Source: Saussurea involucrata (Eukaryota; Streptophyta; Magnoliopsida; Asterales; Asteraceae). From it: DNA of 64,000 nucleotides. Each line of letters starts with the position of its first letter. Position 1 is the first letter of the stretch. Below are positions 22,178 to 33,000 of the stretch, piece after piece. The stretch is from the NCBI GenBank assembly GCA_033807775.1, contig CM066318.1, positions 86,900,879-86,964,878 of the forward strand, given 5' to 3'. Under the pieces are notes generated by a model. The model saw only the letters and a program-made list of their open reading frames with translations, made no database searches and was not told the origin of the DNA. Position numbers and translations under genes: made by a program.

Positions 22178-23446
22178 TCAAGGGAAATCAACGTTCAGAT
22201 CAACGGTATCATATGATATAGTTCCATGTGGTTCAAGCTCCGACGGGCCCGCGGTGTTACTTAGTTGACTGCTTGTGCGTCTACTCCTTGGCACGGTTGA
22301 AGGTGTGGGATTTGGACACTCTCCACGAGTATGTCCTACGCATTGGCACCGGGTACACTTCTGCTGTATCGGGCCTTCACCACGTGATGGACATCGATTG
22401 TTCTTTCTCGGTCTCCCGGATGTGTTCTTATCGTTTAAAGGTGGATAGCATGGCGGAAGGGGGTCGGGTGGATACACCCATGCTTCAGGGGGTCCAGCTG
22501 GATTTATTACCTCTGCGTATGTTCTCCGGTAAGTTTCGGACGTGAAGAAAGTTACAGCCAAGTCGCTGCAATCTCTACGACCCATATATCTTGCCGCAAC
22601 GATGGCATGGCCGCACGGTAACCCAAATTTTTGCCATCGGAAACACGAACAAACATGGTCGGTCATATGGACAGTCGCGTGAATATGGTTATCCAGAACC
22701 TCGTACCTCCCATACCCGATTTCGCTTACCCTCCATGTCGACGCGTGACGCGTCCTGAAGAGAACTATCTCCTCCGCTTTTGGTGTGAGTGTATTTTGCA
22801 GCTCAGCTCCTTTTCGGCGTCGAAGTTGGTACCACTCTTGTTGAAAGCTCCGAAAGTAGTACATAAGATTAACAATCGGATATCTACGCGCAAAACATGA
22901 GTGTGCATTCACCGACTCTGCACTATTGGAGGTCAGAATGTCATACCGTTGTGCTGGAAAATGGGTCGTGGACCACCTCTCCGGTCCAACATCGTCCATG
23001 ACTTTGGCTGCTTTGTCTGCACTAACTCGTAGAAGATTCATGTACCGGTCAAACTCCCGATCCGTATATGCTCTGCATGCCTTCCAGTAGACATCCTTGT
23101 AAGTGGTAATACGTTTGTCCTGGGTTTTGGCGTTCATCTCCAAATGTCGACAACAATACGCGTGAGGGGCGTTTGGGTACATGGCAGAGATTACGACACT
23201 TATGGAAGGAGCCCTGTCGGACATAAACACCAACCCTTGCGGGTCTCCGATAGCTTGTCTCAACATGGACAGAAACCAAGTCCACTCGTCCCCGGTTTCG
23301 GACTTGCCTACTCCGAAAGCTACTGGAACGATGGAGTTATCCCCGTCCATGGCAACCGCTAAGAACATCATACCCAAGTAAGGGCCCTTTAAATGGGCAG
23401 CGTCTATTACCAGGACACGACGCAGATTTACCAGAAATGTGCGGAT
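22178..23446 (-). CDS. MULE transposase, exon 2: catalytic domain, SWIM finger, zinc knuckle
   Basis: Mutator-type DDE transposase core. First Asp in V-I-D-A-A-H-L-K-G, second Asp in F-M-S-D-R-A-P, Glu in S-N-S-A-E-S-V-N, with the C-C-R-H-L motif between. A SWIM zinc finger (C-x-C...P-C-G-H) and a CCHC knuckle (C-T-R-C...H-T-R-G-E-C) follow, then a Ser/Pro-rich tail. All expected catalytic residues are visible and there is no stop. Exon 2 follows a 79-bp intron; spliced length with exon 1 is about 850 residues, usual for plant MULE transposases. It may still be functional. Confidence 0.88.
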   Translation of the reverse strand: MRTFLVNLRRVLVIDAAHLKGPYLGMMFLAVAMDGDNSIVPVAFGVGKSETGDEWTWFLSMLRQAIGDPQGLVFMSDRAPSISVVISAMYPNAPHAYCCRHLEMNAKTQDKRITTYKDVYWKACRAYTDREFDRYMNLLRVSADKAAKVMDDVGPERWSTTHFPAQRYDILTSNSAESVNAHSCFARRYPIVNLMYYFRSFQQEWYQLRRRKGAELQNTLTPKAEEIVLFRTRHASTWRVSEIGYGRYEVLDNHIHATVHMTDHVCSCFRWQKFGLPCGHAIVAARYMGRRDCSDLAVTFFTSETYRRTYAEVINPAGPPEAWVYPPDPLPPCYPPLNDKNTSGRPRKNNRCPSRGEGPIQQKCTRCQCVGHTRGECPNPTPSTVPRSRRTSSQLSNTAGPSELEPHGTISYDTVDLNVDFP

Positions 23447-23525
23447 CTGCAAAAACGTAGGTGGTTTCCATTTGTAAATGTTATAGTTTATAATGTGTAA
23501 ACATATGACATGTTAAAATACGTAC
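23447..23525 (-). other. Intron of the MULE transposase gene
   Basis: Minus-strand donor GCG|GTACG and acceptor TTTTTGCAG|ATCC. Splicing joins F-R-P-A to I-R-T-F-L in phase, which restores the conserved stretch between the DNA-binding and catalytic domains. Confidence 0.85.
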
Positions 23526-24818
23526 CGCGGGTCTAAAGGCAACGAAGCACATCTCCAACCGTCCATGTGAATCGGTCCTTAGCTGGGTGACAGTACATGG
23601 ATTCTGCAGCTGCAAATTATATAAATATGCTGGGAGTCGTTCATACGACTCCTCGAACATACCTCTTACCAATAGCAGTGCCCTGCATCGCGTACGCCAA
23701 GCTTGGTGGTAACCAATCGTGACGCTGAACTGCTGGTGTACATTGTCCATGATGTCCTTTGGACGCAATGACCTGCTAGCATCAAGAAATTTGTTTTTCA
23801 GTATCGCACCCAAAGTCCTTTTGGTGGCTTGTTTGTGGTTGGGATTCAGTTGCGTCCTCGTACAAGTGTGTACGTCGTCCAACTTTCTAATAAGTAACGC
23901 CCCTCCTTTCTCTCCCGCGGGCCTCGCGTACATCCTCCAATTACAGTTTTCTCTCACACATTCAACTACGTATCTGCCTTTGTCGGATCTCGGCGTGTGA
24001 CTTTCGAAACCCTCTTCCATGAACTTAAGTCCGACCTGACTTACCAAGTGATCCTTCGAATCAAATACTTGACCTACTTCTAACCTTAAACTGCGATTAT
24101 AAGGTGCAGGTTCGTAGGTTTGTGTATGGGTATTCTGGTCTGGAAGAATAGGGGGCATATCAAAATAGTCATTTAACTGACTAAATGATTTATTACTAGG
24201 GGTATATTCTCCGTGATCATCACTATCGGTATCTGATCTGTCTATATCAGCATTACCCGTTTTGAAAACATAGGTTTCGTCATCAGCAACTCCAGCACAA
24301 CGTCCTTCTTGTGGTTGTTGTTGTTGCGTCTTCGGAACATAATCAGGAATACAGTCGTCATCAGCGTCGTCATCACCTTCATCGTCGCCGTCGTCGTCAC
24401 CGTCATCATCACCGTCGTCGTCACCTTCGTCATCATCTTCGTTGCACACCGAGGATTCGGCATACACATAAAGTAATGAAGGTCTTTCTGATTCAGCTGC
24501 AAAGTACATAAAACCAGAGATATCCCCATCGTTGCATAACTCCACAAATGACCCATCACCATTCTTGAACGCTAACTTGCAAACAGCCGAAGGGTCGATT
24601 TCACATTTTTGCATGGCGTATGCAACAAACTTCTGATAAGCCAAGTTTACTGGCAATTTTACACCATGCTTAGATTTATAAAGAAAATTCCACTCATTGT
24701 TGTCTTGCACCCATTCACCGTCGTAACATAAAAATAACTTAGCTTTTGCAACAGATGAACTTATTTTTTCAGTAGTATCTCCAAAACAAAATACTGAAGA
24801 AAGAAAGCAAGAAAGCAA
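23526..24818 (-). CDS. MULE transposase, exon 1: PB1-like and DNA-binding domains
   Basis: The N-terminal ~100 residues resemble a PB1-like domain. They are followed by an acidic repeat (24370-24450, Asp/Gly units from a GAT/GAC/GGT repeat), a short Gln run, and the MuDR N-terminal DNA-binding region with a WRKY/GCM1-like zinc pattern (C-V-R-E-N-C-N-W ... H-T-C, around 23880-23970). No in-frame ATG is seen at the 5' edge. TTTCTTTCTTCAG just before 24788 looks like an acceptor, so the true start probably lies in an upstream exon. Joined to exon 2 it gives a complete-looking transposase. Confidence 0.85.
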
Positions 24819-25300
24819 GAATGAAGGATGGAATTGGTGTGAATTATGGATTGCATTCTACTGATATTTATGGATGAAATCTCATTGAGGAACATGAATT
24901 GCAACCACAAATTGGTCTTCCCCAAGTACAATGATTCAATATTGATGAAAAAAGGCAGTGAATTTGAACCACAAATTGGTCTTCCAAGTACAATAATTGT
25001 GGAAAAAAAACAGTAAAAACATGCAAAAATTCGTGCAAAAAGGACCAAAATTGTAAATTTTAAAAAAATCGCGGGACCCATCGGGGTTAGTTGCGGGGAG
25101 GGACCGAAACTGTAAACGCGGGAATAGTTGGGGGGTATAGCGGGGCATTTTGGCCAAAATCGCGGGCCACGCGTGCCCTATCCCGCGATCGCGGGATAAA
25201 TCGCGGAATTTATAGGTATTTCGGTAAATTGGGGAGAGAAATGGGTATTTTGTCAAGTTAAAGTCAAACTTTGAGTATTTTAATTAAATTCTTTTTTCTA
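24819..25300 (-). promoter_or_regulatory. MULE 5' region with CGCGGG repeats and a 20-bp palindrome
   Basis: Upstream of the transposase on the minus strand. A direct duplication containing ACAAATTGGTCTTCC lies at about 24906 and 24973. From 25067 to 25210 the sequence becomes GC-rich with repeated CGCGGG/CCCGCG. It contains the perfect palindrome TATCCCGCGATCGCGGGATA at 25179-25198. Candidate transposase-binding or promoter sequence; no clear terminal inverted repeat partner was found. Confidence 0.45.
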
Positions 25301-25515
25301 AAGTAAAAGTCATTTTGTCACTTTAATAGTTTTTTTAAGTAAATATAATTTTTCATTTAATATGTACAATTTAAAATTTTGATTTGTGACTCGATATATA
25401 AAACATTTTAATAAAAAATCTTTAAAAAAATATATGAATGACTATTAGTTTTAGATAGAATTACATTTTTCGTCCCTTGCTCAAAATCCGGTTTTCGTCC
25501 TTGATAGTTCATAAG
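25301..25515. other. AT-rich spacer
   Basis: No gene or repeat of note. Confidence 0.4.
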
Positions 25516-26719
25516 GTAGCGTTTGGCACACATACATGGTTGAACTGGATATGACTAGATAGAACTTGACATAACAATGGAGTAGGACTGGACATGACAT
25601 AACAAGTGTCTGTCTGTTGTTTGATACGACTAGGACTGGACATGACAAAACTAGACAAGTTTTCCCCAAAAATTATTTGATGATTTCATATATCATATAA
25701 TAGTTATAATTAACATAAATAAAGTAAATAATTTAATTATAAACATCTTTACACAATTTTCATATACATATATTCACACTTATACAATAGTTCCAAATTT
25801 GAATGATAATTTTGATTTGTAGTTTGAAAAAACTTGATTTATGGACGATAGCAACTGTAGAGGGCGTGAGGATGGTGGATAGTGTTGGTGGTGGCGGTCG
25901 ACAGTGGTGGAGATGGTGTTGGTTATGATGGAGGTGGTGCTGGCGATGGGCGGTGGTGGTCGATGGCTGAAAGTGGTTATGGAGGATGTGAAGATGGTAG
26001 ATAGTAGCGGTGGTGGCGGTCGACAGTGGTAGAGAAGGTAATTTTGACCGATGTGGTGGAGGTAGGCCGACGGTGGTTGTGGAGATGGTGGAGAAGGTTA
26101 TTGTGATAGAGGAGAAGGTGTATGTGGCCAACGGTTGTGGTAGTGGCGATGGACAATGGTGGTCGGTGACTGACGATGGTTGTGGAGGTAGAAGACGAGG
26201 TTGTTGTGGTAGAGGGGGTGGAGGTAGCCAATGGTGGTGGTGGTGGAGGTGGCGGTGATGAATAATGGTGGTTGGTGGCTAATGATGGTTGCGAAGGTGG
26301 CGACGGACAGTGGTGGTCGGTGGTTGATGGTCGACGGTAGATGTAGATGTGGTAGAAAAGATTGTTTTAGTGGGCGACGAGGTGAAGGGGGCCGATGGTG
26401 GCTACCGGTGGTGGCGGCGACCGCGACTATCACTGGTGACCACTATAACGAATACCATATTAAGGTTATATATCAAACGAGGTTTAATTAGTAATTTTTC
26501 AGTTTCTGACTCATTATTGTCCCATCTTGTTCCACCTATTTTGGTGGAACAAAAACAAAACTTTTTTGTCTCTCGTTGTACCACCTTGTCCCTGTTCCTA
26601 ACCCATGTTGTATCAATCGTGGGACTATGAGTTTTTGTCCTGTCCCATGTCGCGTCAAACGTAAGACAATGAGTTTTGTCTCGTCCTGTCCTGTCATGTT
26701 TATATACCAAACGCACTAC
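25516..26719. mobile_element. TIR DNA element with GTG-rich core, superfamily unresolved
   Basis: Imperfect inverted ends: GTAGCGTTTGGCA on the left, and GTAGTGCGTTTGGTA read inward from the right end at 26719. Subterminal ACATGACA/GGAC-type repeats occur in opposite orientation near both ends (25588, 25631; 26643-26700). The core (25855-26440) is a degenerate GGTGGT/GGCGGT/GATGG repeat. Its long open frames are low-complexity and not treated as genes. No transposase. Superfamily not decided; no clear target duplication seen. Confidence 0.5.
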
Positions 26720-27450
26720 AAAAGACTCACTTTCCCCTCATAACAGTTGTTAGCTGACAATATTAACTCCCGAAACCCTGAGTGTTATAAAATAAAAAAG
26801 TTAAAACATCAATGTAGATACTGCATTTTAGGACGAAATCCAAATTATGAGCAAACTAGAGGACCAATAGGCTAACTCACTTTTAAAATATTTATTAGAG
26901 TAAACTAGGATTTTCATCCCTATGGTTGTATGTTTAAACAATTTTAGTCCCTGTTTTTAAAAACTGATTTTTAATACCTATAGTTTAATATTAGTTGCTT
27001 TTTTGTCCCTTTGGCTAACTTAAAAAATTATTTGTTAAATTAGGGAAAACTTGATCTTTTTATGTTTTTTTATCTTTTTATCTTTTTTCTTCAAATTTTC
27101 TTATTTTAATATTATGGTATATAATATATATTTATTTATATTACATCTCCCCTAAAAAGAGACCCCCCCTTCCGGAGAGTCAATTTCCAACCCTTTTCCG
27201 GTGGAACCGTACCCTTCTCTGTTAAGTCAGTCTTCATCCCATTTCTGATGAAACCGTACCATTTCTCCGACAAGTTAATCTCCATCCATCATTCTCACCC
27301 CTTTTCCCGTCCATCCATTCTAAGTTCTAAGCACCTCTTTCTTCTCCGACAAAATGATGGTTACAACCACTTCAATTTTTTGCCAACACCGATCGTCACC
27401 GCTAGCAGTTCCTTTAAGAGAACCAAAAACTCTCGTACTTTCTCCCCCCC
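26720..27450. other. Intergenic stretch, no gene recognised
   Basis: Contains T-rich sequence with repeated TTTTAGTCCCT/TTTTTGTCCCT-style motifs (26930-27010), often seen in decayed plant transposons. A more GC-balanced part follows (27160-27440), then a C/CT run. Nothing coding can be supported. Confidence 0.4.
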
Positions 27451-27452
27451 CC

Positions 27453-27487
<35 letters not shown>

Positions 27488-27714
27488 GGTCCCTTCTTTT
27501 GCTAACCAACCCATTGGTACTAACCGTGCTAACCGATAACAACCATAGATTAATTAGATCAATGGCTATAATTTAAAACTAATTTTATATCCTAATTTAT
27601 TATGTATCACGTGGCTTATTTATTGTGCATAAGTGCACAAGGGTAATTTGGTCAAAAAAACACATCATAACAAAGGAAACAAATTCCTTCCATATTAACG
27701 GTTTCCTCTTTTCA

Positions 27715-28120
27715 AGCAACCCAAAAACCAAATCTATATGATCTGGTAACTTTCTCCATGCTTCTTACCAAGAAAAACCTCCGCCGCCTCCACCTTCCTC
27801 CCACCGCCGCCGCCTTCCTCCCACCGCCTCTGCCATACTGAAAGAAACAGATCTCCAACGATAAACCCAAACCCTCATTCCTCATCGAGAAAGCTTCGTC
27901 GTTAACCGCCGTCCAATCGACAGCGTTTTCAAAACTCGCCGATAACCAACACTCCCTCTCCATCAACCTCCCGTCGTTCTGCTCCGCCGCGAGCCTCCTT
28001 TGTTTTCCCGATGTGGGCCCCAGTCTCGAGAAACATTCCGGCGATGTGAACTTTAAAGAGTACTCGGAGAAAAACTTAACAGAAGGCGATGATGATGATG
28101 ATGATGCTTATGTGCATATG
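27715..28120 (+). pseudogene. Gene-like fragment captured in element A
   Basis: A GC-richer segment in AT-rich surroundings. On the + strand it keeps an open frame from about 27860 to 28110 with a protein-like composition (S-L-S-I-N-L-P-S-F-C then F-P-D-V-G-P-S-L-E-K), ending in an Asp run from GAT repeats. The fragment is too short to name. It is probably a captured host exon, since TIR elements of this kind often carry gene fragments. Confidence 0.35.
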
Positions 28121-28490
28121 TGCACATAACTGTGCATATGATTTAGTCTGAGATGGCTTTTGCACATATGCATATGTGCATATATGCACATATATGCATA
28201 TGTGCACCTCTCCATCAACCTCCCGTCGTTCTGCTCCGCCGCGAGCCTCCTTTGTTTTCCCGATGTGGGCCCTAGTCTCGAGAAACATTCCGGCGATGTA
28301 AACTTTAAAGAGTACTCGGAGAAAAACTTCACAGAAGGCGATGATGATGATGATGATGCTTATGTGCATATGTGCACATAACTGTGCATATGATTTAGTC
28401 TGAGATGGCTTTTGCACATATGCATATGTGCACATATGCACATCTGCACATATATGCATATGTGCACATATATGCATATGTGCACTGATA
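27955..28490. repeat. 252-bp tandem duplication plus TGCACATATG microsatellite
   Basis: Units begin at about 27955 and 28207 (CCTCTCCATCAACCTCCCGT) and are nearly identical through the GATGATGAT run and ATGTGCACATAACTGTGCAT. The tail 28410-28490 is an array of ATATGCATATGTGCAC palindromic steps. Such steps recur at 30044-30200. Confidence 0.8.
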
Positions 28491-30043
28491 ACTCTCATTT
28501 TGATCGTTATTTACACGTCATTTGTGTGAGTTTTTCTTCCATTTAGTTGTGTTTTCTTTTGTTTATGTGTTCGTATTTTTCTTTTATTAATTTATTTTTA
28601 TTTGTAGTTGTTGAGGATGTTTTATGGTTATTTGCGTCAATTCTTGAAAAATACTGCACCAGCGACCGTGGGCACAGTCTGCCCACTGTGAGCATGACGG
28701 ATATTGCTATTATCCAGCGGGCAAAGCTTTTATCTGGACAAAAAAAGAGCATCTTTGGGCTGGCATTACAAGAGTTGATGATCTCAGCTAAACCATGGGC
28801 TTTGAAGGTGGTTTTGGTATTACCTTTTGGATAATGTGAACTTTGTCCATTGGGTAATACCCATTCTTGGGGTTATAAAAGAAGATGCTTGGATCACTTT
28901 AAAGGGGCATCACCAACCAATTCTCAGATTTTTTACTTGCTTTCTAGTAGTTAATTTCTCCTCTTGTTTCTTAAAAACTTGAAGAGTTGTAGCATTTACT
29001 TCCATGTAGTTGTAGTTGTAATTTCTGCCCACAGTGAGTTACTGTGGGCATCGTTTTAAATTTATGCAAGTACTTTTTATGTATTCTCTTCATCTTATTA
29101 TGCCTTTCTTTTTAATTATTAGCTAAGCACCCTTGGGTGTGGGTGTGAACAAACTTGAGACTAGTAGGCAACACTTGGGTGTGGTCATTTGTTACTAACT
29201 CTCGAGATTGGTCACTTGAGTCGGGACTTAAACTCAACGCGGATAAGCCGATCACTTTGAAGTGTTAATATTAGATCTTAGACCTCGAGAGGGGCGGATT
29301 CGAAATACGGCTTAAGTGATGCACAAAGATTTGAGAGAGTCTTTGATAACCACGTCGAGAGGCGGGTTTTGTATGATTTATTAAGGTTCAAACGCCGGTC
29401 GAGATTTATATCACAAAGAGATTTGGGTGTAAATCTCCATATTGGTAGAACTTGACGTTTAGAGTCAAACTTAATTAAATCGGCAAGATCGAGAGTCGGT
29501 AATAATGGAAACTTTATGGAAATTTTGTAGGACCGGTTTATAAAAATCATCATTTCGAGAGATCGGGGTTTTTATAGGCACTTCGTGTTACAAAGTAACT
29601 AACCATTTTGTTACTACGTTCATCTCAAGGAAACTTACACCCATACCCATTTTAGTTATTTGTTTAGATTTTGTTATTATTAAAAAACACCAAGCTCAAA
29701 ATATTTTATTGTTCTATCATTAAAATCGGTGTATTCTTGACTTAGGACTCGAAACTTTGAAGTCCAATCCCTGTGGATACGATCTCGGTATATTTACCAC
29801 TTTATTACTTGTAGCGATCCCATTGTCGGTATATACTTGTGCCTTCATTGTGGAATTATTGTGCCCATATTTTGGATACACGATATTTAGCTACCAAGTT
29901 TTTGGCGCCGTTGCCGGGGATTGGCGTATTTCCAATGTTTCTTGAGTTATAAGTTGAGTTTTTCATTGGTTTTTCTTCCACCAAAATGGAAGGTTTTAGT
30001 TGGACAAATGACGTGTAAATAACGATCAAAATGAGAGTTATTA
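28489..30043 (+). mobile_element. Athila/Tat-type LTR and primer site ending in an inverted LTR tip
   Basis: Starts TGATAACTCTCATTTTG. The LTR runs to ...CTACCA near 29896 and is followed by TGGCGCCGTTGCCGGGGA (29906-29923), a primer-binding signature of Athila/Tat/Ogre-type Ty3/gypsy elements. Only ~80 bp later the sequence turns into an inverted copy of the first ~38 bp of the LTR, ending GAGTTATTA at 30043. The unit is flanked on both sides by GTGCAC. No gag or pol. Confidence 0.65.
29906..29923 (+). promoter_or_regulatory. Athila/Tat-type primer binding site
   Basis: TGGCGCCGTTGCCGGGGA, about 9 bp after the putative LTR end. It is a well-known marker of plant Athila/Tat-clade LTR retrotransposons. 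Confidence 0.7.
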
Positions 30044-30541
30044 GTGCACATATGCACATATGCACATCTGCACATATATGCATATGTGCACATATATGCA
30101 TATGTGCACATATGCACATCTGCATATATGCACAATGTCTCATCTGCATATATTCACACCTGCATATATGCACAATGTCTCATCTGCATATATGCACAAT
30201 GTCTCAAAGAACTGATTTATAGAAAAAAATGTATTAATTGAGTTAATATAATTCCCAAAATATATTCTGAATTAATATAATTTCGATATCTTGTTTGATA
30301 TTAAAAATATATTATGAATTAATATAATTTCGAAAATCATGTATTAGATAACTATGGAATGTAGAATCAGTTATTAAATGTGAGATAAATATGGAAGAAA
30401 TTGGATATACCCATTTTACCCTTGTTGGTGTGCACCTAAACCAAAATAAAAGGAGCAATTTGATTGGTCAATGGTTGGTTAGCACGGTTAGTACCAATGG
30501 GTTGGTTAGCAAAAGAAGGGGACCATATATATATATATATA

Positions 30542-32236
30542 GAAAGGTTCAAACGAGGAGCTTACCTATTTACGAGAACGCGAGAAGCATTTTCAACCAC
30601 TAATTAGGAGTTTAAGACAAATTCATGCGGTAGCTTTCCACGGCCTTTCCGTCCATCGTGCGCCACATTAAATGATGATTTATAATTTGAAATTTACACT
30701 TTCAACCCCTATAATTAGTTACTTACTTTACTTTATACCTTTTACTTTTCTAATTTTAATTTTACACCTTCATCATATTAACGCATATAATCGTTTATTA
30801 ACTAAAATACGTTAAAAAATACGTTTTAATTTTAACAAGTTACACCATTGTAATCGTCTTTTCGATACATTCGAAATGAATCTAATATTGAATATTTTTT
30901 TATTTAATTATTTAATTATATATCATATATACTACATAAAAATATTTGCATTATTTATTTTCTTTGCTCTAATCATCCATCCATATAATCAAATTTGGTG
31001 TTGATCGAAATTATTTCGCATTTACGCAATTAACAACTCTAAAATAGTTTGCTAAAAATTATCCTTTTATTTACAATTTCTTAGATTTTTTTAACTATTT
31101 AAAATCGTCATTTTATGTAAATTTTTGATTGATATTTAGTTGACAAGAGGTGAGTTCATATGAAAACGCTAACTATTTATGAAAACAAGAAAACAACCGC
31201 TATGTATAAAATCATATATGATTCACGTACAAAATCAAATATGATTATGCGATTTTTCCCTCCACTTTAAGTCGCAACCAAAGTCGCGACTTAAAACAAA
31301 ATCACATATGATTAATAACTAAGTGATATCAGATTGTAAAACAATATCATATATGATCACATATGATTTACTAAAACACAATCACATATGATTAATAACT
31401 AAGTGATATCAGATTGTAAAACAATATATGATCACACATGATTTAATTACTAAAACAAAATCACATATGATTAATAACTAAGTGACATCAGATTGTAAAA
31501 CAAGATTATATATGATCACATATGATTTACCAAAACAAAATCACATATGATTAATAATTAAGTGACATCAGATTGTAAATAAGATCATATATGATTAATA
31601 ACTAGTGATATCAGATAACAGTCTTATAGATCACATATGATTTACCAACTAAAATAAAATCACATATGATTAATAACTAAGTGATATCAGAATGTAAAAC
31701 AATATCATATATGATTAATAACTAGTGATATCAGATAACAGTCTTATAGATCACATATGACCTACTATTGTTTCCTAATCATATATGATTTGATAGGTGT
31801 TCCTAACAAAAATCTCATCAAAACTATAAGGGTATGAATTGTAAATATTAAAAAAAATTATGTAGTATATATGATATATAATAAAATAATTAAATCAAAA
31901 AATATTTAATATTATGCTCATTTCGAAGGTATCGAAGAGACGATTACAATGGTGTAACTTGTTAAAATTAAAAGGTATTTTTTTAACGTATTTTAGTAAT
32001 AAACGATTATATGTGTTAATATGATAAAGGTGTAAAATTAAAATTAGAAAAGTAAAAGGTATAAAGTAAAGTAAGTAACTAATTATAAGGGTTGAAAGTG
32101 TAAATTTCAATTATAAATCAATATTGAACGTGAAATGTGGCGCGTGAAATGTGGCGCAAGTGGGTGGAAAACTATTAGTGGTTGAGAATGCTCCTCGTGT
32201 TCTCGTAAATAGGTAAGCTCCTCGTTTGAACCCACC
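30542..32236. mobile_element. TA-tract element B, long-TIR foldback (1.7 kb)
   Basis: Inverted arms of nearly 400 bp (about 30542-30945 and 31855-32236) carry ends GGTTCAAACGAGGAGCTTAC. They enclose a loop with an iterated palindrome array. It is flanked by (TA)n at 30525-30541 and a CT/(TA)n tract at 32237-32262, and shares its left tract with element A. Long inverted arms are typical of Mutator-like elements. No coding sequence. Confidence 0.75.
31295..31770. repeat. Satellite-like array of ATCATATATGAT palindromes in element B
   Basis: Six or so imperfect units of roughly 60-80 bp, each containing TCACATATGATTAATAACTA, GTGATATCAGA and ATCATATATGAT. The same palindrome core recurs in element D (38336-38460). 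Confidence 0.8.
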
Positions 32237-32262
32237 TCTCTCTCTCTATATATATATATATT

Positions 32263-33000
32263 GTCATCGTCATCAAGCACATCAAATTCCGACAACTTTG
32301 CCACCCATTTCGGGTTAGGGTTTCATTGTGCCATGAGAATATGCTACTGAACTGTGCCTTTGAGTTATTATTTTAAAAACCAAATTTTAATGGAGTTTGA
32401 GAGAATTTTCAGTTGTTGTATGTTAGTCAAAGTGTCTTCTTTCTTCCTTTTGAAGGTGAATGTCAACATTTTGGGCGAAAGTGCATGCGAATTTCTTGAT
32501 TAGATGTTATGGGTTGAAATCAAGAAATTAGATGTTATGGTCAAGATGAAAAACAGTGTTCAGTACTTTCTGGACGAAAGTGTCATGCGAAAGTGACACT
32601 GGCACTTTAACATGTCACTTTCACAGAGGAAAAATGGCCCTCGATACATATTGGGCGAAAGTGACACTGTCACTTTCGCATGTCACTCTTGCGGGCAGGT
32701 GCAGTGCATAAAACCCGATTTTGAGCCTATTTCTTCATTTGGTAATATCTCTCTCATTTCTAATCCGTCGTTGGTGATTCAAATTGCTATGGTTTCGTTT
32801 TCGAGGGCTTTTTGAGGATAGAGTGTTAGTTTTATGAAGATCCAATGGTATTTGGTGGTGGAGTGGAAGCAAAGTTCAAGAGTTCATCATCATCACCTCT
32901 ATTTTCAAGAAAATTAGGGTTTTTTAGGTTTTCATAAAAACCTAAATGTTGAGTTCATCCTCATAGATTCTAAACTTTTATATGAGTTATAAATGCTCCA
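32263..33000. other. Spacer with GTCACTTTCGCATG repeats, no gene
   Basis: Several copies and inversions of a short AAAGTGACACTGTCACTTTCGCA-type sequence lie around 32470-32690. A 67-codon open frame at 32612 looks incidental. Confidence 0.4.

Larger units (their letters stand above)
27488..30524. mobile_element. TA-tract element A (3.0 kb)
   Basis: Bounded by (TA)n at 27469-27487 and 30525-30541. Terminal inverted repeats of ~50 bp: GGTCCCTTCTTTTGCTAACC at the left, and the reverse complement with two small changes at the right. The interior holds a GC-rich gene-like piece (27720-28110), its 252-bp tandem copy, TGCACATATGCA-type iterated palindromes, and a later LTR-derived insertion (28489-30043). 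No transposase. Confidence 0.75.

Noticed and set aside
25760..26491. Several 80-120-codon frames on both strands
   Set aside because: They read through the GTG/CAC degenerate repeat, giving His/Thr/Pro or Val/Gly runs; not genes.
28076..28498. Cys/His/Met-rich open frames
   Set aside because: Translation of TGCACATATG microsatellite in elements A; the same pattern appears in several frames at 29856-30241.
31295..31770. CRISPR-like array
   Set aside because: Units are variable in length and palindromic with no unique spacers, in a plant transposon.
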